DNA from: UBA1926 sp036732005
GTDB lineage: Bacteria > Planctomycetota > Phycisphaerae > Phycisphaerales > UBA1924
Length of the DNA: 64,000 bases
NCBI GenBank assembly: GCA_036732005.1
Contig: DAINDF010000011.1
Coordinates: 76,155-140,154 of the forward strand
Direction: 5' to 3'
Positions 15,177-25,087 of this stretch are shown one piece after another (positions within the stretch are counted from its first letter, which is position 1; every line of letters begins with the position of its first letter). The notes beneath the pieces are model-generated. The model saw only the letters and a list, made by a program, of their open reading frames with translations, was not told the origin of the DNA and did no database searches. The translations under genes and the position numbers were made by a program.

Positions 15177-17303
15177 ATGTCATTTCTCCACCCCATTTTG
15201 CTCTTCGGCGGGCTCGCGGCGGTGGCGATCCCGGTCTTGATCCACCTGCTGATGCGGCGTCCGCGGAAGCCGGTGCGGTGGGGCGCGATGCGGTTCCTCA
15301 TCGAGGCGTACCGGAAGCAGAGGCGTCGTCGGCGGATCGAGCGGTTGGTCCTGCTGGCGGCGAGGTGCCTGCTGGTGGCGGCGCTGGCGGTCGCGGTGGC
15401 CAGGCCGATCTTCGGCAGGCCCGGGTCCCGGGAGGCGCAGACGCTGGTCGTTGTGATCGACAACAGCCTGACGGCGTCGTTGACAGACGAGGGCGGCCGG
15501 TCGGCGTTGGAGCGGCATCTCGAGCGGGCCGGACGGGAGATCGACGGGCTCTCGCCCTCCCGCGGGGACCGTGTGGCGGTGGTGCTGGGGGCGAGGCCGG
15601 TCTCGGCGGTGGTCGCGCCGGCGACGCTGAGCCGGGATGGGGCCCGCCGGGTGCTCGAAGAGATCGCGCCGACGGCGAGCGGGTTCGACCTTGCCGGGGC
15701 GCTCTCGGAGGCGGCGAGGGCGATCCCCGGGGAGAGCGCGTCGGCCCGGGTGCTGGTGCTGAGCGAGTGGCGTGAGGGCGGGCGGTCGGAAGCCGGCGCG
15801 GGCCCGGACCCGGCCTGGCCGATCGCGGCGGATCGGGTTGTTGTCGAGGCGTCGACACCGGCGGAGGGTCCGGCGCCGAACCTGCGGGTGACGGGGTTTG
15901 AGCCCGGGCGTGCCGCGGTGTTCCCGGGGGACACGCCCTCGGCGATGCAGGCCGTGGTCACGATCGAACGAGAGGGCGAGACCCTGCCCGAGATCGCGGC
16001 GGTGCTGCGGACCGAGATGGCATGGGACGGTGGGGCGTCGTCGGCGGAAGAGGCGGTGGTGTTGCCGGAGGGAAGGCGGTCGGTTTCGGTCGCGGTCGGG
16101 CTCCCCATGCCCGCGGCCGACGAGGCGGAACTGATGGCGCGCGCGGCGGTCTCCGGGGCGGGCGATCGGATCGCGGGCGACAGCGAGGCGTTGCGCGTGA
16201 TCCGACTTCGCGAGGCCGTGCGTGCGGGAATCGTGCATTCGAGCCGGGCGACGCGCGCGCTGGGCGGGTTCGAGGCGGCGGACTGGGCGCGGCTTGCGTT
16301 GTCACCCGACGCGTCCACGCCGGTCCGGGTCAGCGAGTTCAACGCGGCGGGGCTGCGCGAGGGCGACCTGGCGGGGCTTGATATCGCGGTGCTGACGCGG
16401 CCCGACCTGGTCGGGGAGGAGGGCTGGTCGGCGCTCGCGTCGTTCGTCGCGCGGGGCTCGTCGCTGGTGGTCTTTCCGCCGGCAGAAGCGGTGGTGCACC
16501 GATGGTCCGACGAGATGCGGTCCCGCCTGGGAATCGACGCGGAGTTCGGCCGCGAGGCGTCGGCGATCGAGGGCGCCGCGGCGCTGGTCCCGGGGCCGGC
16601 CGCCGGGCTCATCCCGGCGATCTCGGGAGAGATCGAGAGCCTTGCGCGGGGCGTGGGCGTGTTCCGGGTGTTGCCGGCGAGCGTCGCGGCTTCGTCGATC
16701 GTGCTGCGGACCGAGGCGGGGGCGCCGGTGCTGATCCACGCCGCGCCGCGGGTGTGGGTCTTCACCGCGGCGCTCGACCCGGGCTGGACGGATCTGCCCG
16801 CCAAGCCGCTCCTTGTGCCGCTGGTGCAGGAGATCGCGCGGCTCGCCGCGGGGCCGAGCCGGGTGCCAACCGTGACCGCCGGCACGGTCCCGGACACGGA
16901 CCCGTCGGCGATCGAACTGGTGACGCTGGACGGCTCGGGGCGGGTTGCGCGGGCCGCGGAGACGGGGCGCATGCCGGCGATCGCGCAGCCCGGGGCGTGG
17001 TGGTCGCGAGGGGCGCGGGGGGAGCGGCTCTCGCTGCTGGCGGTGACGCCCGATCATCTCGCGGGGCGGACCACGCCGACCCCGGCGGACCAGATCGCGG
17101 TGCGGCTGGGCGAGGCCGCGGGCGGCGCGACGGTCTCACTCGGCGGGGGGGGTGACTCGGACGAGTCGCGCCGCGCGCCGGAGGACGACTCGGCGATGGG
17201 GCTCCTTCCGTTCCTGATCGCGCTGCTGCTCGCCGTGTTCGAGGCGCTGGCCGCCAGGTTCGTCAGCCACGCGGGCGAGCGGGGAACGGGGGTCGCGCCG
17301 TGA
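15177..17303 (+). CDS. BatA-type membrane protein with VWA-like domain
   Basis: A 708-residue protein starting MSFLHPILLFGGLAAVAIPVLIHLL, the hallmark of the BatA N-terminal (double-transmembrane) region. It continues with RRPRKPVRWGAMRFLIEAYR, KQRRRRRIERLVLLAARCLL and a second hydrophobic segment (VAALAVAVARPIFG). A VWA-like domain follows from about residue 88 (TLVVVIDNSLTASL). Its metal site reads DNSLTAS instead of DxSxS, so metal binding may be lost. A long extracytoplasmic part and a C-terminal transmembrane helix (MGLLPFLIALLLAVFEALAA) complete it. Its stop overlaps the next gene by 4 bp (GTGA). It starts a tightly coupled run of six genes. In bat clusters such proteins form membrane complexes of uncertain function. 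Confidence 0.85.
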   Translation: MSFLHPILLFGGLAAVAIPVLIHLLMRRPRKPVRWGAMRFLIEAYRKQRRRRRIERLVLLAARCLLVAALAVAVARPIFGRPGSREAQTLVVVIDNSLTASLTDEGGRSALERHLERAGREIDGLSPSRGDRVAVVLGARPVSAVVAPATLSRDGARRVLEEIAPTASGFDLAGALSEAARAIPGESASARVLVLSEWREGGRSEAGAGPDPAWPIAADRVVVEASTPAEGPAPNLRVTGFEPGRAAVFPGDTPSAMQAVVTIEREGETLPEIAAVLRTEMAWDGGASSAEEAVVLPEGRRSVSVAVGLPMPAADEAELMARAAVSGAGDRIAGDSEALRVIRLREAVRAGIVHSSRATRALGGFEAADWARLALSPDASTPVRVSEFNAAGLREGDLAGLDIAVLTRPDLVGEEGWSALASFVARGSSLVVFPPAEAVVHRWSDEMRSRLGIDAEFGREASAIEGAAALVPGPAAGLIPAISGEIESLARGVGVFRVLPASVAASSIVLRTEAGAPVLIHAAPRVWVFTAALDPGWTDLPAKPLLVPLVQEIARLAAGPSRVPTVTAGTVPDTDPSAIELVTLDGSGRVARAAETGRMPAIAQPGAWWSRGARGERLSLLAVTPDHLAGRTTPTPADQIAVRLGEAAGGATVSLGGGGDSDESRRAPEDDSAMGLLPFLIALLLAVFEALAARFVSHAGERGTGVAP

Positions 17304-19621
17304 GCGGTCTGGCGAACAGGCTGTTCGGGCTCGAGGGCCCCGGCTTCGGAGACGGTGTCTCCCGGTTCGGGTGGGCGGTGCCGATCCCGGCCTGGGCCTG
17401 GCTGCTGGTGGCCGGGGCCGCGGCGGCGGTCGGCTTCTGGGGATACGCGAGGCTGCAGGGACCGGGCTGGGCGCGAGCGCTGCTGGCGTCGGTGCGGTCG
17501 TTGCTGCTGCTCGCGCTGGCGGTTCTCGCGGCGGGGCCCAGGCTCGAGCGGGTGCGGACGGAAATCGAGCGAGACCGTCTCGTCGTGCTGGTGGATCGGT
17601 CGGCGTCGATGGGCGTCGCGGACGGGGGCGGCGAGACGCGGGACCAGCATCTCAGACGGGCGCTCGACGAGGCGGGGGCGGTGTTCGCCTCCATCGCCGA
17701 GGAAAAGATCGTCTACTGGATGGCGTTCGACACCGGGGCGGTGGAACTGGACGCGGGCGGCGTGTCCGTGCCCGCGTTGCCGGACGCCGCCGGCCCGCGG
17801 ACGGCGGTGGGGTCGGCCGTCGGGGAGGCGCTGCGGCGGCACGCGGGGCACCCGGTCTCGGCGATCGTGGTCCTGAGCGACGGGCGATCGGCCGACGAGC
17901 CCGCGCCCGAACTCGTGCGCCGGCTCGAGGCGGACCGCGTGCCGGTGCATTCGGTGGCGTTCGGGAGCGCGGAACGGTCGATCGACTTCGCGTTCGAGTC
18001 GGCGTCGGCGCCGGCGGTGGCGTTCGTCGACGACACAGTCCCCGTGACGGCCCGGTTCAGCGCCGAGGGGATCACAGCCTCGTCGGTCGGGACGATCGAG
18101 ATCGTCGAGAGCGGCACGGGGCTGGTCGTGGAGCGGCGGGCCTTGACGCCCGAGGAACTCTCGGCGGGGGAGGCGACGATCCCGGCCCGGGCGTCGAGCG
18201 CCGGCGAGCAGCGTTGGACGGTGCGGTACATCCCCGGCGGGCCCGATCTCGCCCCGCAGAACAACGAGTCGTCGTTCGCGGTGCGGTTCGTGGACCAACC
18301 GATCCGGGTGCTCTATGTCGACGGCTCGCCGCGATGGGAGCATCGCTACCTCAAGAGCCTTCTTATCCGGGAGGACTCGGTCGAGTCGTCCTGCCTGCTG
18401 CTGGCGGTGAACCGGCGGTTCCAGCAGGAGGGCGACATCGTGCTCACGGCGTTGCCCGAGGGCGAGGCGGAGTGGGCGGAGTTCGATGTCGTGATCCTCG
18501 GGGACCTGAGCCCCGAGTTGCTCGGGCCCCAGGCGCTCGCGGACATCCGCTCGCTGGTGGGCGACCAGGGCGCGGGCCTGCTCTGGCTGGCGGGCCCGAG
18601 CGCCACGCCGTCCGCGTGGCGCGACACCCCGCTGGCCGACCTGCTGCCTGTTCGCGCGTCGAGCATCGCCTCCGCGGCGGGCATGGAGGTCTTCGCGGGC
18701 CCGGTGGTGCTGCGCCCGACGGCGCTGTCCCGCCGGCTCGGGCTGTTCGGCGAGATCGAATCGGGCCCGATGGGTGGTATTGACGACGCCGCGGCGGGAT
18801 GGTCGGCGCTGCGTTGGGCCCTCCGGCTCTCGCCCGACCTGCTCAAATCGGCCGCGGAGCCCTTGGCGGAGGCGGTGCCGGTGGACGGGGCGGACGAGCC
18901 GCTCCCGCTGGTGGTCTCGATGCGCTACGGGGCGGGCCGCTCGGCGCTGGTGGGGACCGACGAGATCTGGCGTTGGCGCTACGGGCGGGGCGAGCCGCCG
19001 ACCGAGCGGTTCTGGCTCCCGCTGATCCGCACGCTGGCGAGGCCTCGGCTCGCCTCGCTCGGGGCGGCGGCGACGCTGGAGGTGCAGCCCCCGATCGCGC
19101 GCACGGGGCAGGTCGTCTCGGTGGAGTTGACGATCATCGATCAGGCGATCGCCGAGGTCGCGGCGGGGGAACTCAGGGTGAGCGTCGAGAGGACGCCCCG
19201 CGGCGGCGCTTCCTCGCGAGCGCTGCGGCTGACACGCCAGGCGGGCTCGGGCGCGGGCAGGACGCGGTACGCGGGCTCGTTCACCGCGCTCGACCCGGGG
19301 GCGTTCGAGGTCACGGTGAACCCCGATGAACTGGGCGGGGTCAACCCCTCGGCCCGCTTCGAGGTGATCGCGCCCGACGACGAGATGCGCAACCCGCAGG
19401 CGGACCACGCGGCCCTCGCGGCCCTCGCGGCGGCCACCGGGGGGAGGGTGCTCGGGCCGGAGGATCTCGGGGAACTGCCCGGGCTGCTCCCGAACCGGCG
19501 GATCATCATCCCTCAGCCCCCGGAGACGGCGACGCTGTGGGACACGCCCCTGGCGCTGCTGCTGGTGCTCTCGCTGGCGACGCTGGAGTGGGTGGGGCGC
19601 CGGCTGATCCGGCTGGCGTAG
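17300..19621 (+). CDS. VWA domain membrane protein (BatB/GATase1-like)
   Basis: A 773-residue protein starting at a GTG that overlaps the previous stop. Transmembrane helices lie at about residues 30-48 (WAWLLVAGAAAAVGFWGY) and 62-80 (SVRSLLLLALAVLAAG). They are followed by a VWA domain with an intact metal site DRSASM (about 97) and a second conserved element, IVVLSDGRSADEP. The middle contains beta-sandwich-like repeats and a glutamine-amidotransferase-like element (IRVLYVDGSPRWEHRYL, then LQE-type segments), a combination common in planctomycete VWA proteins. The C-terminal helix (TPLALLLVLSLATLEWVGRR) anchors it again. It is likely to pair with the BatA-like protein in the membrane. No enzymatic activity is shown. 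Confidence 0.85.
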   Translation: MSGLANRLFGLEGPGFGDGVSRFGWAVPIPAWAWLLVAGAAAAVGFWGYARLQGPGWARALLASVRSLLLLALAVLAAGPRLERVRTEIERDRLVVLVDRSASMGVADGGGETRDQHLRRALDEAGAVFASIAEEKIVYWMAFDTGAVELDAGGVSVPALPDAAGPRTAVGSAVGEALRRHAGHPVSAIVVLSDGRSADEPAPELVRRLEADRVPVHSVAFGSAERSIDFAFESASAPAVAFVDDTVPVTARFSAEGITASSVGTIEIVESGTGLVVERRALTPEELSAGEATIPARASSAGEQRWTVRYIPGGPDLAPQNNESSFAVRFVDQPIRVLYVDGSPRWEHRYLKSLLIREDSVESSCLLLAVNRRFQQEGDIVLTALPEGEAEWAEFDVVILGDLSPELLGPQALADIRSLVGDQGAGLLWLAGPSATPSAWRDTPLADLLPVRASSIASAAGMEVFAGPVVLRPTALSRRLGLFGEIESGPMGGIDDAAAGWSALRWALRLSPDLLKSAAEPLAEAVPVDGADEPLPLVVSMRYGAGRSALVGTDEIWRWRYGRGEPPTERFWLPLIRTLARPRLASLGAAATLEVQPPIARTGQVVSVELTIIDQAIAEVAAGELRVSVERTPRGGASSRALRLTRQAGSGAGRTRYAGSFTALDPGAFEVTVNPDELGGVNPSARFEVIAPDDEMRNPQADHAALAALAAATGGRVLGPEDLGELPGLLPNRRIIIPQPPETATLWDTPLALLLVLSLATLEWVGRRLIRLA

Positions 19622-19764
19622 CGGGATACCGAACGGAGTTCGGTCGCCCCCCTGCCACCGGGGCCGGCGACGCGGGTTCAAGGGGCGGGCCGCAACGCGG
19701 GTGATCCGGAGAGCCGATACGCTCGAAGAGGACTGCAGGGAATGCCCCCCGAACGGAGAACGCC

Positions 19765-22700
19765 GTGACCTTGACCCCCGCCGACGAGACCGCCCTCGCG
19801 ATCCGCGGGGTGCGCTCCCGCCTGCGGCGGCTCCGCCGGGCGGCGCGGGTGGTGCTGTCGACGCGGGTGGTCTCGTGGTTGAGCGTCTGGGGGATGGGGC
19901 TGGTGACGCTGGCGGTGCTGGCGGATCTGGTGTTCCGCTTCCCCGCGGCGCTGCGGGGCCTTTTGCTGCTGGGGCTGGCCGGGCTGGCGGCGGTCTGGGT
20001 GCGTCGCCGCCTGGTGCCGGTGGCGCAGTTCAAGCCTTCGCTGGCCGATGTCGCGATGCGGGTTGAGCGGTGGATGGACGCGAAGGGTCTCCCGCAGCCC
20101 GGGCCGCTCGCCACGGGGATCGAACTCCAATTGGAAGACGCGGACCCGTTCGCCCGGCACCTGAGCCGACTGGCGGCCCGGAGCGCGGCGGCGGGGCTGA
20201 CGCGGACGCCCTGGGGGCTGCTGCGGTGGGGGCCGGCGGCGTGGGCCCTCGCGGCGGCGGTGGGTGCGTCGGTCGCGCTCTCCGCCGGGTTCAACGCGCA
20301 GCCGACGATCGCGGTGACCGGCCTGACCCGGCTGTTCGCCCCCTGGCTCGACACGCCCTGGCCGAAGCGGACCCAGATCGCCGACGCGACGACCGCCGAG
20401 CCTCACCCCGCCGACCGCGGGCTGGCGTTGCGGGCGGCGCTGCTGACCACGAACAGGGAGGCGGGAGAGACCCCGATCACGGTGACCTACCGCGTGATCG
20501 GCGAGGACGGGCGCGCCGGCCCCGAGTCGCAGGCGGTGCTGGTGCCGCAGCCGATCGCGGGGGGGGCGTCCGCGGCGGCGCGCGAGATGTACGAGCGGCT
20601 GATCGAGCCCGCGGCGTGGCAGGCGGTCGAGGGCGAGCGGCGCTGGCTCGAGTACAGCTTCCGATCGGACGACGACGCGACGGTTTCGAGGCGGGTTGAG
20701 ATCGTCGAGCCCCCGCGACTCGTCGAGCGTGCGTCGGAAGTGGCGCTGCCCGGGTACGCCCAAGGGCTGGAGACGGGGTTCGCGAGCGGGGTGCGGCGCG
20801 CGGGCCCCCCGCCCTCGGGCGAGCCGGTCGAGATCGGGCCGGTGCTGGTCGGGTCGCGCGTTGATCTTGATTTCCTTTACAGCAAAGGCATCGTCGCGGC
20901 GTCGAATGCGGACGGGGCTTCGCGACCGGAATTGACCGCGGACGGGAACTCGCTCCGTGGCGGGTTCGTCGCGGCGTCGACCGTGGCGTTCGAGGTCGAG
21001 GCGGTGGACGCGTTCGGGCTGCGGACGCGCGAGCCCCTTCGGCTTCGGGTCGAGGTGATCCCCGACGCCCCGCCCGAGGCGACGGTGCTCGAGCCGGCGG
21101 CGGACGAGGCCGTGCTCGCCACGGCAACGGTCCCGCTGCTTGGCGAGGGGCGGGACGACATCGCGGTGGCGAGCCTGACGCTGCAGCGGCGCATTGCCCG
21201 GGCCGCGAAGGGGTCGCTGGGGGCGGAGGCGTCCCCCGACCCGGGTGAGCCCCCGATCGAGATCGCCCGTGCTGTGGGCCCAGCAGGTGGGCGGGGCGAG
21301 ATCGGCGCGACGCTCGAACTCTCGGGCCTCGGGGTCAGCCCGGGGGACGAGGTGTGGGTCGAGGCGGTCGCGGTCGACAACTTCGACCTCGACGGGCAGA
21401 CCCACGCCCCGGTGATCTCGTCCCCGAGGCGGCTGCGCGTGATCGCGCCGGCGGAGTTCGTCGAACTCATCCAGACCGAACTCGAGGGTGTTCGGCGGAC
21501 CGCGATGCGTCTGGACCGCCAGCAGGCGGAGTTGCAGCAGCAGTCGGGCGCGGCGGCGGGGTCCGTTCCCGAGGAACGGGCCGGGGCGCTCGAGCGCGTG
21601 GCGCAGCGTCAGGCCGCGCTGTCCCAGAGGCTCGCGTCGCAGTCGGCGATGCTCGAGCGTCTCGCCGGTCGGGCCGAGCGGAACAGGCTGGACGACGAGA
21701 TCGTCCGCGACCTGCTCGAGCAGGCCGGATCGACGACCGACCGGGCGGCCGAGGCCTCCGACCGCGCGGCCCAGAGCCTCGTGCAGCAGCCGGACGGCGC
21801 GGAGAACGCCGAGCGGGAGCAGCAGCGCGTCCGCGACGAACTGGCCCGGCTGATCGACCAACTGGACCGTGGTCAGGACGGATGGGTGGTCCGCCGGAAC
21901 ATCGAGCGCCTGCTCGACGCGCAGCAGGAACTCCGCGATCAGACCGCCGCGGCGGGCGATCGGATGGTCGGCCGCACGGTCGACGAGTTGAGCCCCGACG
22001 AGCGGAGCGACCTCGAGCGGATCGCGCAGCGTCAGCGGGAGCTCGCGGACCAGGCGAACGAGGCGGTCGACGCGCTGAGGGAGCGGGCCGAGGAGATCCG
22101 GGGGCGTGACCCGACGCAGGCCGCCGCGATGGACGAAGCGGCGGAGAACGCGGCCCGGGAGCGGCTGGCCGAGCAGCTCCGCGACGCCGCCGAGCAGATC
22201 GGGGAGAACCAGACGGGTTCGGCGGGCCGGCTCCAGGATCAGTCGATCGAGGCGATGCAGGAGATGCTCGAGCGGCTAGAGAACGCCCAGCGGAACCGGG
22301 ACGCTGCGCTGCGTCGGCAGCTCTCGAGCGTGATCCAGTCGATCGAGAGCCTGATCCGGCAGGAGGACGCGGCGATCCGGGCCCTCGGGGGCGACCCGGC
22401 CGAAGCGGCCCGACCCGCCGAGCGGGTCCACGCGAACACGCTCGCGGCCGAGGCGGAGACCCGGACCGGGCTCCCCGAGTTGATCCCGGTGGCGGACCTG
22501 CTCGTTCGCGCCGCCGCGTCGCAGGGCGACGCGATCGTGCCTCTGCGGGCCGATCCGCCGGACACCGCGGCGAGCGCGGGCCCGGCGGCCGAGGCGATGG
22601 CGAGGCTCCGCGAGGCCCTTGCCGAGGCGCAGCGGCAGGACGAGAACGCCGAGCAGCGCGAGCAGGACCGCAAGAAGCGCGAATTGCGCGACGCGTACAA

Positions 22701-23310
22701 GGCGGCGCTCGCCGAGCAGGTCTCGCTGCAGGAAGAGTCCGCCGGGTTTGTCGGGGCCGAGGTCAGCCGGCGCGTTCGGGCCGAACTCCGGGCGCTCGGG
22801 CAGCGGCAGGAGGCGCTGCGTGCGACGATCGAGGGCATCCCCGAGGCCAACGAAGCGGGCGAGATCGGCGTGATCACGCTGCTGCACGAGCGGATCGACC
22901 AGTCGCTGGCGGACGCGGTGCGTTCGCTCGGACGGGGGACGGCCGACCTGGGCGTGACCTCGAAGCAGGAGGCGGCGATCGAGCTTCTCCGGTCGATCGT
23001 CGAGACACTCACGCCGAAACCCAGAGACCAGCAGGACGAGTTCCGCAACGCGCAGGGCGGCGGCGGCGGTGGCGGCGGCGCCGGGGGCGATCAGCCGCTC
23101 TTCGGGAATCTCGAGCAGTTGAGGCTCCTCCGGGCCCTCCAGGCCGCGGCCCTGACGCAGACCCGCGACGCGGGGGAATCCGCGGCGGGCGATGTCGCGG
23201 AGTTGCAGCGGCGGATCGCCGACCAGGCCAGGGTGCTCGTGGAGCAGATGCAGCGACCGCCGGCGCCCGGGCCCGCGCCGCAAGGCGGGCAAGGGGGGCA
23301 GCAGCCGTGA
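19765..23310 (+). CDS. Large membrane-anchored coiled-coil protein (DUF4175-like)
   Basis: A 1181-residue protein. GTG 19765 is preceded by a GGAG site. Two hydrophobic segments near the N-terminus (about residues 30-82: WLSVWGMGLVTLAVLADLVF and LRGLLLLGLAGLAAVWV) anchor it. A third lies near residue 155 (WGPAAWALAAAVGASVAL). Then come beta-rich extracytoplasmic modules (about 200-560). A very long Gln/Glu/Arg/Ala-rich coiled coil covers about 560-1090 (AEQLRDAAEQIGENQ, LARLIDQLDRGQDGW and similar). A Gly run at about 1095 and a Pro/Gln-rich tail end it. DUF4175-type proteins in bat-like clusters share this plan. It overlaps the next gene by 4 bp. The coiled coil suggests a scaffold spanning the periplasm; no enzyme is implied. 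Confidence 0.8.
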   Translation: MTLTPADETALAIRGVRSRLRRLRRAARVVLSTRVVSWLSVWGMGLVTLAVLADLVFRFPAALRGLLLLGLAGLAAVWVRRRLVPVAQFKPSLADVAMRVERWMDAKGLPQPGPLATGIELQLEDADPFARHLSRLAARSAAAGLTRTPWGLLRWGPAAWALAAAVGASVALSAGFNAQPTIAVTGLTRLFAPWLDTPWPKRTQIADATTAEPHPADRGLALRAALLTTNREAGETPITVTYRVIGEDGRAGPESQAVLVPQPIAGGASAAAREMYERLIEPAAWQAVEGERRWLEYSFRSDDDATVSRRVEIVEPPRLVERASEVALPGYAQGLETGFASGVRRAGPPPSGEPVEIGPVLVGSRVDLDFLYSKGIVAASNADGASRPELTADGNSLRGGFVAASTVAFEVEAVDAFGLRTREPLRLRVEVIPDAPPEATVLEPAADEAVLATATVPLLGEGRDDIAVASLTLQRRIARAAKGSLGAEASPDPGEPPIEIARAVGPAGGRGEIGATLELSGLGVSPGDEVWVEAVAVDNFDLDGQTHAPVISSPRRLRVIAPAEFVELIQTELEGVRRTAMRLDRQQAELQQQSGAAAGSVPEERAGALERVAQRQAALSQRLASQSAMLERLAGRAERNRLDDEIVRDLLEQAGSTTDRAAEASDRAAQSLVQQPDGAENAEREQQRVRDELARLIDQLDRGQDGWVVRRNIERLLDAQQELRDQTAAAGDRMVGRTVDELSPDERSDLERIAQRQRELADQANEAVDALRERAEEIRGRDPTQAAAMDEAAENAARERLAEQLRDAAEQIGENQTGSAGRLQDQSIEAMQEMLERLENAQRNRDAALRRQLSSVIQSIESLIRQEDAAIRALGGDPAEAARPAERVHANTLAAEAETRTGLPELIPVADLLVRAAASQGDAIVPLRADPPDTAASAGPAAEAMARLREALAEAQRQDENAEQREQDRKKRELRDAYKAALAEQVSLQEESAGFVGAEVSRRVRAELRALGQRQEALRATIEGIPEANEAGEIGVITLLHERIDQSLADAVRSLGRGTADLGVTSKQEAAIELLRSIVETLTPKPRDQQDEFRNAQGGGGGGGGAGGDQPLFGNLEQLRLLRALQAAALTQTRDAGESAAGDVAELQRRIADQARVLVEQMQRPPAPGPAPQGGQGGQQP

Positions 23311-24032
23311 GCGCGCGTCGTCGGTTCAGTCGCTGGCGAGTGCGATCCGCACGCAGGCAAGGCGCGGCTCCGGGGGTTTGTCCCGGTGTGGTCGTCGCCT
23401 CGATGGTGCTCGCCGCGGGCCCGTCGAGCTCGCGGGCCTCGGCGCAAGAGGGCGAGTCGCTCCCGAGCCTCGACGAGATGCTGGGGCTGGTCGACGAGGC
23501 CGCGCCGCCCGCCACCGACCCGTTTGACGCCGCGCTCGACCGCATGCTGACGGCGACCGAAGCGGCCGAGCAGTTCGAGCAGGCGATCCAGTTGATGGAC
23601 GACACGGTCGAACGGCTGTCTCAACCCGGCGGCACGGATCTGGTGACGCAGCGGTTGCAGGAGGACATCCTGCGCAAACTCGACGCGATCATCGCCTCGG
23701 GCGAGCAGAACCAGCAGCAGGGCTCGGGCGGGTCGTCCTCGCCCTCGTCTGGCCAGCAGCCTTCGAGCGCCAACCGCCCGACTCCGCAGACCGGCGGCGC
23801 CCAGGCGTCGAGCGGACGGGGCGAGAACACGGGGCAGACCACGCCCCCGGGGGCGGAGGACCCCTCGCTGCGGCCGCAGACGCTGATGGACGCGGCCGCC
23901 TGGGGGGCGCTGCCCGATCGCCTGCGTGACGCGTTGCAGCAGGGGCTGAACGAGCCGTTCAGCGCCGCGTACCGACGCCTGACGGAGGCGTACTACCGCC
24001 GGCTGGCCGAGCAGGCGGAGGGGGACGAATGA
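23307..24032 (+). CDS. Exported low-complexity protein of the bat-like operon
   Basis: A 241-residue protein starting at GTG within a GTGA overlap. A long Arg-rich start precedes a hydrophobic segment (VCPGVVVASMVLAAGPSSS), so it is likely exported or anchored. There is an acidic helical part (residues 50-130, e.g. EQAIQLMDDTVERLSQPGG), a Gln/Ser/Gly/Pro low-complexity linker (about 133-185), and a C-terminal helical segment (LRDALQQGLNEPFSAAYRRL and a YYRRLAEQ end). That last motif, a short domain ending Y-R-x-L-x-E-x-Y, is typical of small partner proteins in planctomycete VWA/coiled-coil operons. It may bind the long coiled-coil protein encoded just upstream. No known domain is certain. 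Confidence 0.7.
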   Translation: MSARRRFSRWRVRSARRQGAAPGVCPGVVVASMVLAAGPSSSRASAQEGESLPSLDEMLGLVDEAAPPATDPFDAALDRMLTATEAAEQFEQAIQLMDDTVERLSQPGGTDLVTQRLQEDILRKLDAIIASGEQNQQQGSGGSSSPSSGQQPSSANRPTPQTGGAQASSGRGENTGQTTPPGAEDPSLRPQTLMDAAAWGALPDRLRDALQQGLNEPFSAAYRRLTEAYYRRLAEQAEGDE

Positions 24033-25087
24033 GAGTTGCCGCGATCACCCTCGCGCTAGCCGCCTCGTGGAGCGCGGCCGCGCAGCCCGACCCGGGCCGC
24101 GAGGCGCGGAGTGCCCAGAACGCCGCGCTCGCCGACGAGATCACGCCGGCGCTCGACGCATCGGTGGCGCGGGGCCTGGAGTTCCTCGCGCAGAGCCAGG
24201 ACGAGGACGGCTCGTGGGACGGGGGGCGGTTCGGCAAGAATGTCGCGATCACGGCGCTGGCGTGTCTCGCGTTCATGGCCGACGGGCACCTGCCGGGGCG
24301 GGGCCGGTACGGCGACGCGGTGGACCGCGGGCTCGATTTCGTGCTCGAGAACGCGACGGAGAGCGGGCTGATCGCCGCCGACGGGGCGCACGGGCCGATG
24401 TACGGGCACGGGTTCGCGACGCTGTTCCTGGGCGAGGTGTACGGGATGACGGCGGGCAGCGCCGACTCGGCGCGTTCCGCCCGCGTGCACGAGGCGTTGG
24501 TGCGGGCGGTCCGCCTGATCGAGCGCACGCAGAACGACGAGGGAGGGTGGCGGTACAACCCGGTGCCCTACGACGCGGATGTCAGCGTGACGATCTGCCA
24601 GGTGATGGCGCTGCGGTCGGCCCGGAACGCGGGCCTGGAGACCGACAAGGCGGTGATCGACCGCGCGGTCGAGTACACCCGCCGGTGCCAGAACCCCGAC
24701 GGCGGCTTCCGCTACCAGGCCGACGGGGGATCGAGCGCCTGGCCCCGCTCGGCGGCGGGCGTCGCCACGCTGTTCTACGCGGGCATCTACGAGGACAACA
24801 CGATCAACGCCGGGCTCGAGTATCTCAGGCGCTCGGCGATGCCCGGAGAGGTCCGGGGTTCGCGGGCCCATTACGCCTACGGCCAGTATTACTCGGTCCA
24901 GGCGATGTACCTCGCCGGGGGCGAGCACTGGGCCCAGTGGTGGCCCGCCGTCCGCGCCGAACTGCTCAGCGAGCAGATGGACGATGGGTCCTGGGACGAT
25001 CGCACCGCCGGTTCGAATTATGGGACGGCGATGATGCTCATCGTCCTGCAAATGCCGAAGCGCTATCTTCCGATCTTCCAGAAATGA
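24029..25087 (+). CDS. Exported squalene cyclase-like alpha-barrel protein
   Basis: A 352-residue protein with a signal peptide (residues 1-19, TLALAASWSAAAQ), starting in an ATGA overlap. It has the alpha/alpha-toroid of prenyltransferases and squalene-hopene cyclases, shown by repeated QW-type motifs: SQDEDGSWDGG, TQNDEGGWRYNP, CQNPDGGFRYQ and QMDDGSWDD. Helices between them fit a half-barrel. The cyclase catalytic signature DxDD is replaced by DADVS, and the protein is about half the length of a true cyclase, so terpene cyclisation is unlikely. Exported members of this family are common in planctomycetes and may bind peptides or lipids. It belongs to the same coupled operon as the VWA proteins. 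Confidence is high for the fold and low for the role. Confidence 0.85.
   Translation: MRVAAITLALAASWSAAAQPDPGREARSAQNAALADEITPALDASVARGLEFLAQSQDEDGSWDGGRFGKNVAITALACLAFMADGHLPGRGRYGDAVDRGLDFVLENATESGLIAADGAHGPMYGHGFATLFLGEVYGMTAGSADSARSARVHEALVRAVRLIERTQNDEGGWRYNPVPYDADVSVTICQVMALRSARNAGLETDKAVIDRAVEYTRRCQNPDGGFRYQADGGSSAWPRSAAGVATLFYAGIYEDNTINAGLEYLRRSAMPGEVRGSRAHYAYGQYYSVQAMYLAGGEHWAQWWPAVRAELLSEQMDDGSWDDRTAGSNYGTAMMLIVLQMPKRYLPIFQK

Noticed and set aside
17054..19681. 875-codon minus-strand frame over the VWA gene
   Set aside because: Arg/Pro-rich shadow of a VWA protein with clear domains.
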